Assembly (NCBI GenBank): GCA_011049385.1 | Contig: DSBX01000147.1 | Location: 1 to 5,166, forward strand | DNA length: 5,166 nucleotides | Source: Caldifarciminota bacterium | GTDB taxonomy: Bacteria > Hydrothermota > Tepidihabitantia > Tepidihabitantales > Tepidihabitantaceae | Reading direction: 5' to 3' | Part shown: piece by piece, positions 5,135-5,166 of the stretch | Layout of the letters: the number at the start of each line of letters is the position of its first letter | How positions within the stretch are numbered: the first letter of the stretch is position 1 | Program-made: the position numbers and the translations under genes | Notes under the pieces: model-generated | Database searches by the model: none | What the model saw: the letters and a program-made list of their open reading frames with translations, nothing else | Told to the model about the DNA's origin: nothing

Positions 5135-5166
5135 ATGTTGCAAGAACCAGTCTTCACCGAGGCCGA
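5135..5166 (+). CDS. Possible start of a gene truncated by the window edge
   Basis: ATG at 5135 opens a frame with no stop to the window end, giving only ten complete residues (MLQEPVFTEA). There is no clear ribosome binding site. TAGACT at 5123-5128 lies 7 nt before the ATG, which would suit a leaderless transcript, but no matching -35 is present. Ten residues are too few to recognise a family. If the 5052-5095 repeats are an insertion-sequence end, this would be the place for its transposase. Confidence 0.2.
   Translation, partial: MLQEPVFTEA

Overview
The window is about 60% GC by eye, tightly packed and clearly bacterial, with Shine-Dalgarno sites, 1-24 nt gene spacing and a sigma70-type promoter. 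Its gene content is that of a strict anaerobe that must survive oxygen exposure. There is no catalase or superoxide dismutase; the window instead carries the non-haem iron and flavin route: rubrerythrin, peroxiredoxin, superoxide reductase, ferritin, and flavodiiron protein with its reductase. The taxon cannot be fixed from this sequence. Similar gene sets occur in sulfate reducers, acetogens, clostridia and several uncultured anaerobic phyla.

Layout. Bases 1-281 hold a perfect 108-bp direct repeat (1-108 and 174-281) carrying the ribosome binding site and first 24 codons of rubrerythrin twice. The first copy is a broken stub, the second starts the intact gene. From 210 to 4419 seven plus-strand genes form one apparent operon: rubrerythrin (rbr), thiol peroxidase (tpx), a small seven-cysteine rubredoxin-like protein, desulfoferrodoxin/superoxide reductase (dfx), ferritin, flavodiiron protein (fprA), and a flavin reductase-rubredoxin fusion (hrb). 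A GC-rich hairpin at 4443-4474 separates hrb from a convergent minus-strand gene for an RRM RNA-binding protein with a glycine/arginine-rich tail (4489-4833). That gene has a good promoter at 4997-5025 and so a leader of about 155 nt with possible alternative hairpins. Beyond it are two direct repeats of 18 bp (5052-5069 and 5078-5095, one mismatch) and possibly the start of a gene running off the right edge.

How the genes work together. Superoxide is reduced to peroxide by Dfx; peroxide is removed by rubrerythrin and Tpx; oxygen (or NO) is reduced by FprA, fed from NAD(P)H through Hrb; iron is stored by ferritin. Electron transfer can be shared through four FeS4-type cysteine domains in the operon (rubrerythrin tail, the 65-residue protein, the Dfx N-terminus and the Hrb tail).

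Most worth a second look: an in-frame TAA at codon 80 of an otherwise perfectly conserved ferritin; the duplicated 5' end of rubrerythrin; an internal ribosome binding site and ATG in hrb that would release a complete free rubredoxin; the uncharacterised seven-cysteine protein; and the leader and upstream repeats of the RRM gene. I do not see a clearly new multi-gene system; the novelty is in these details.
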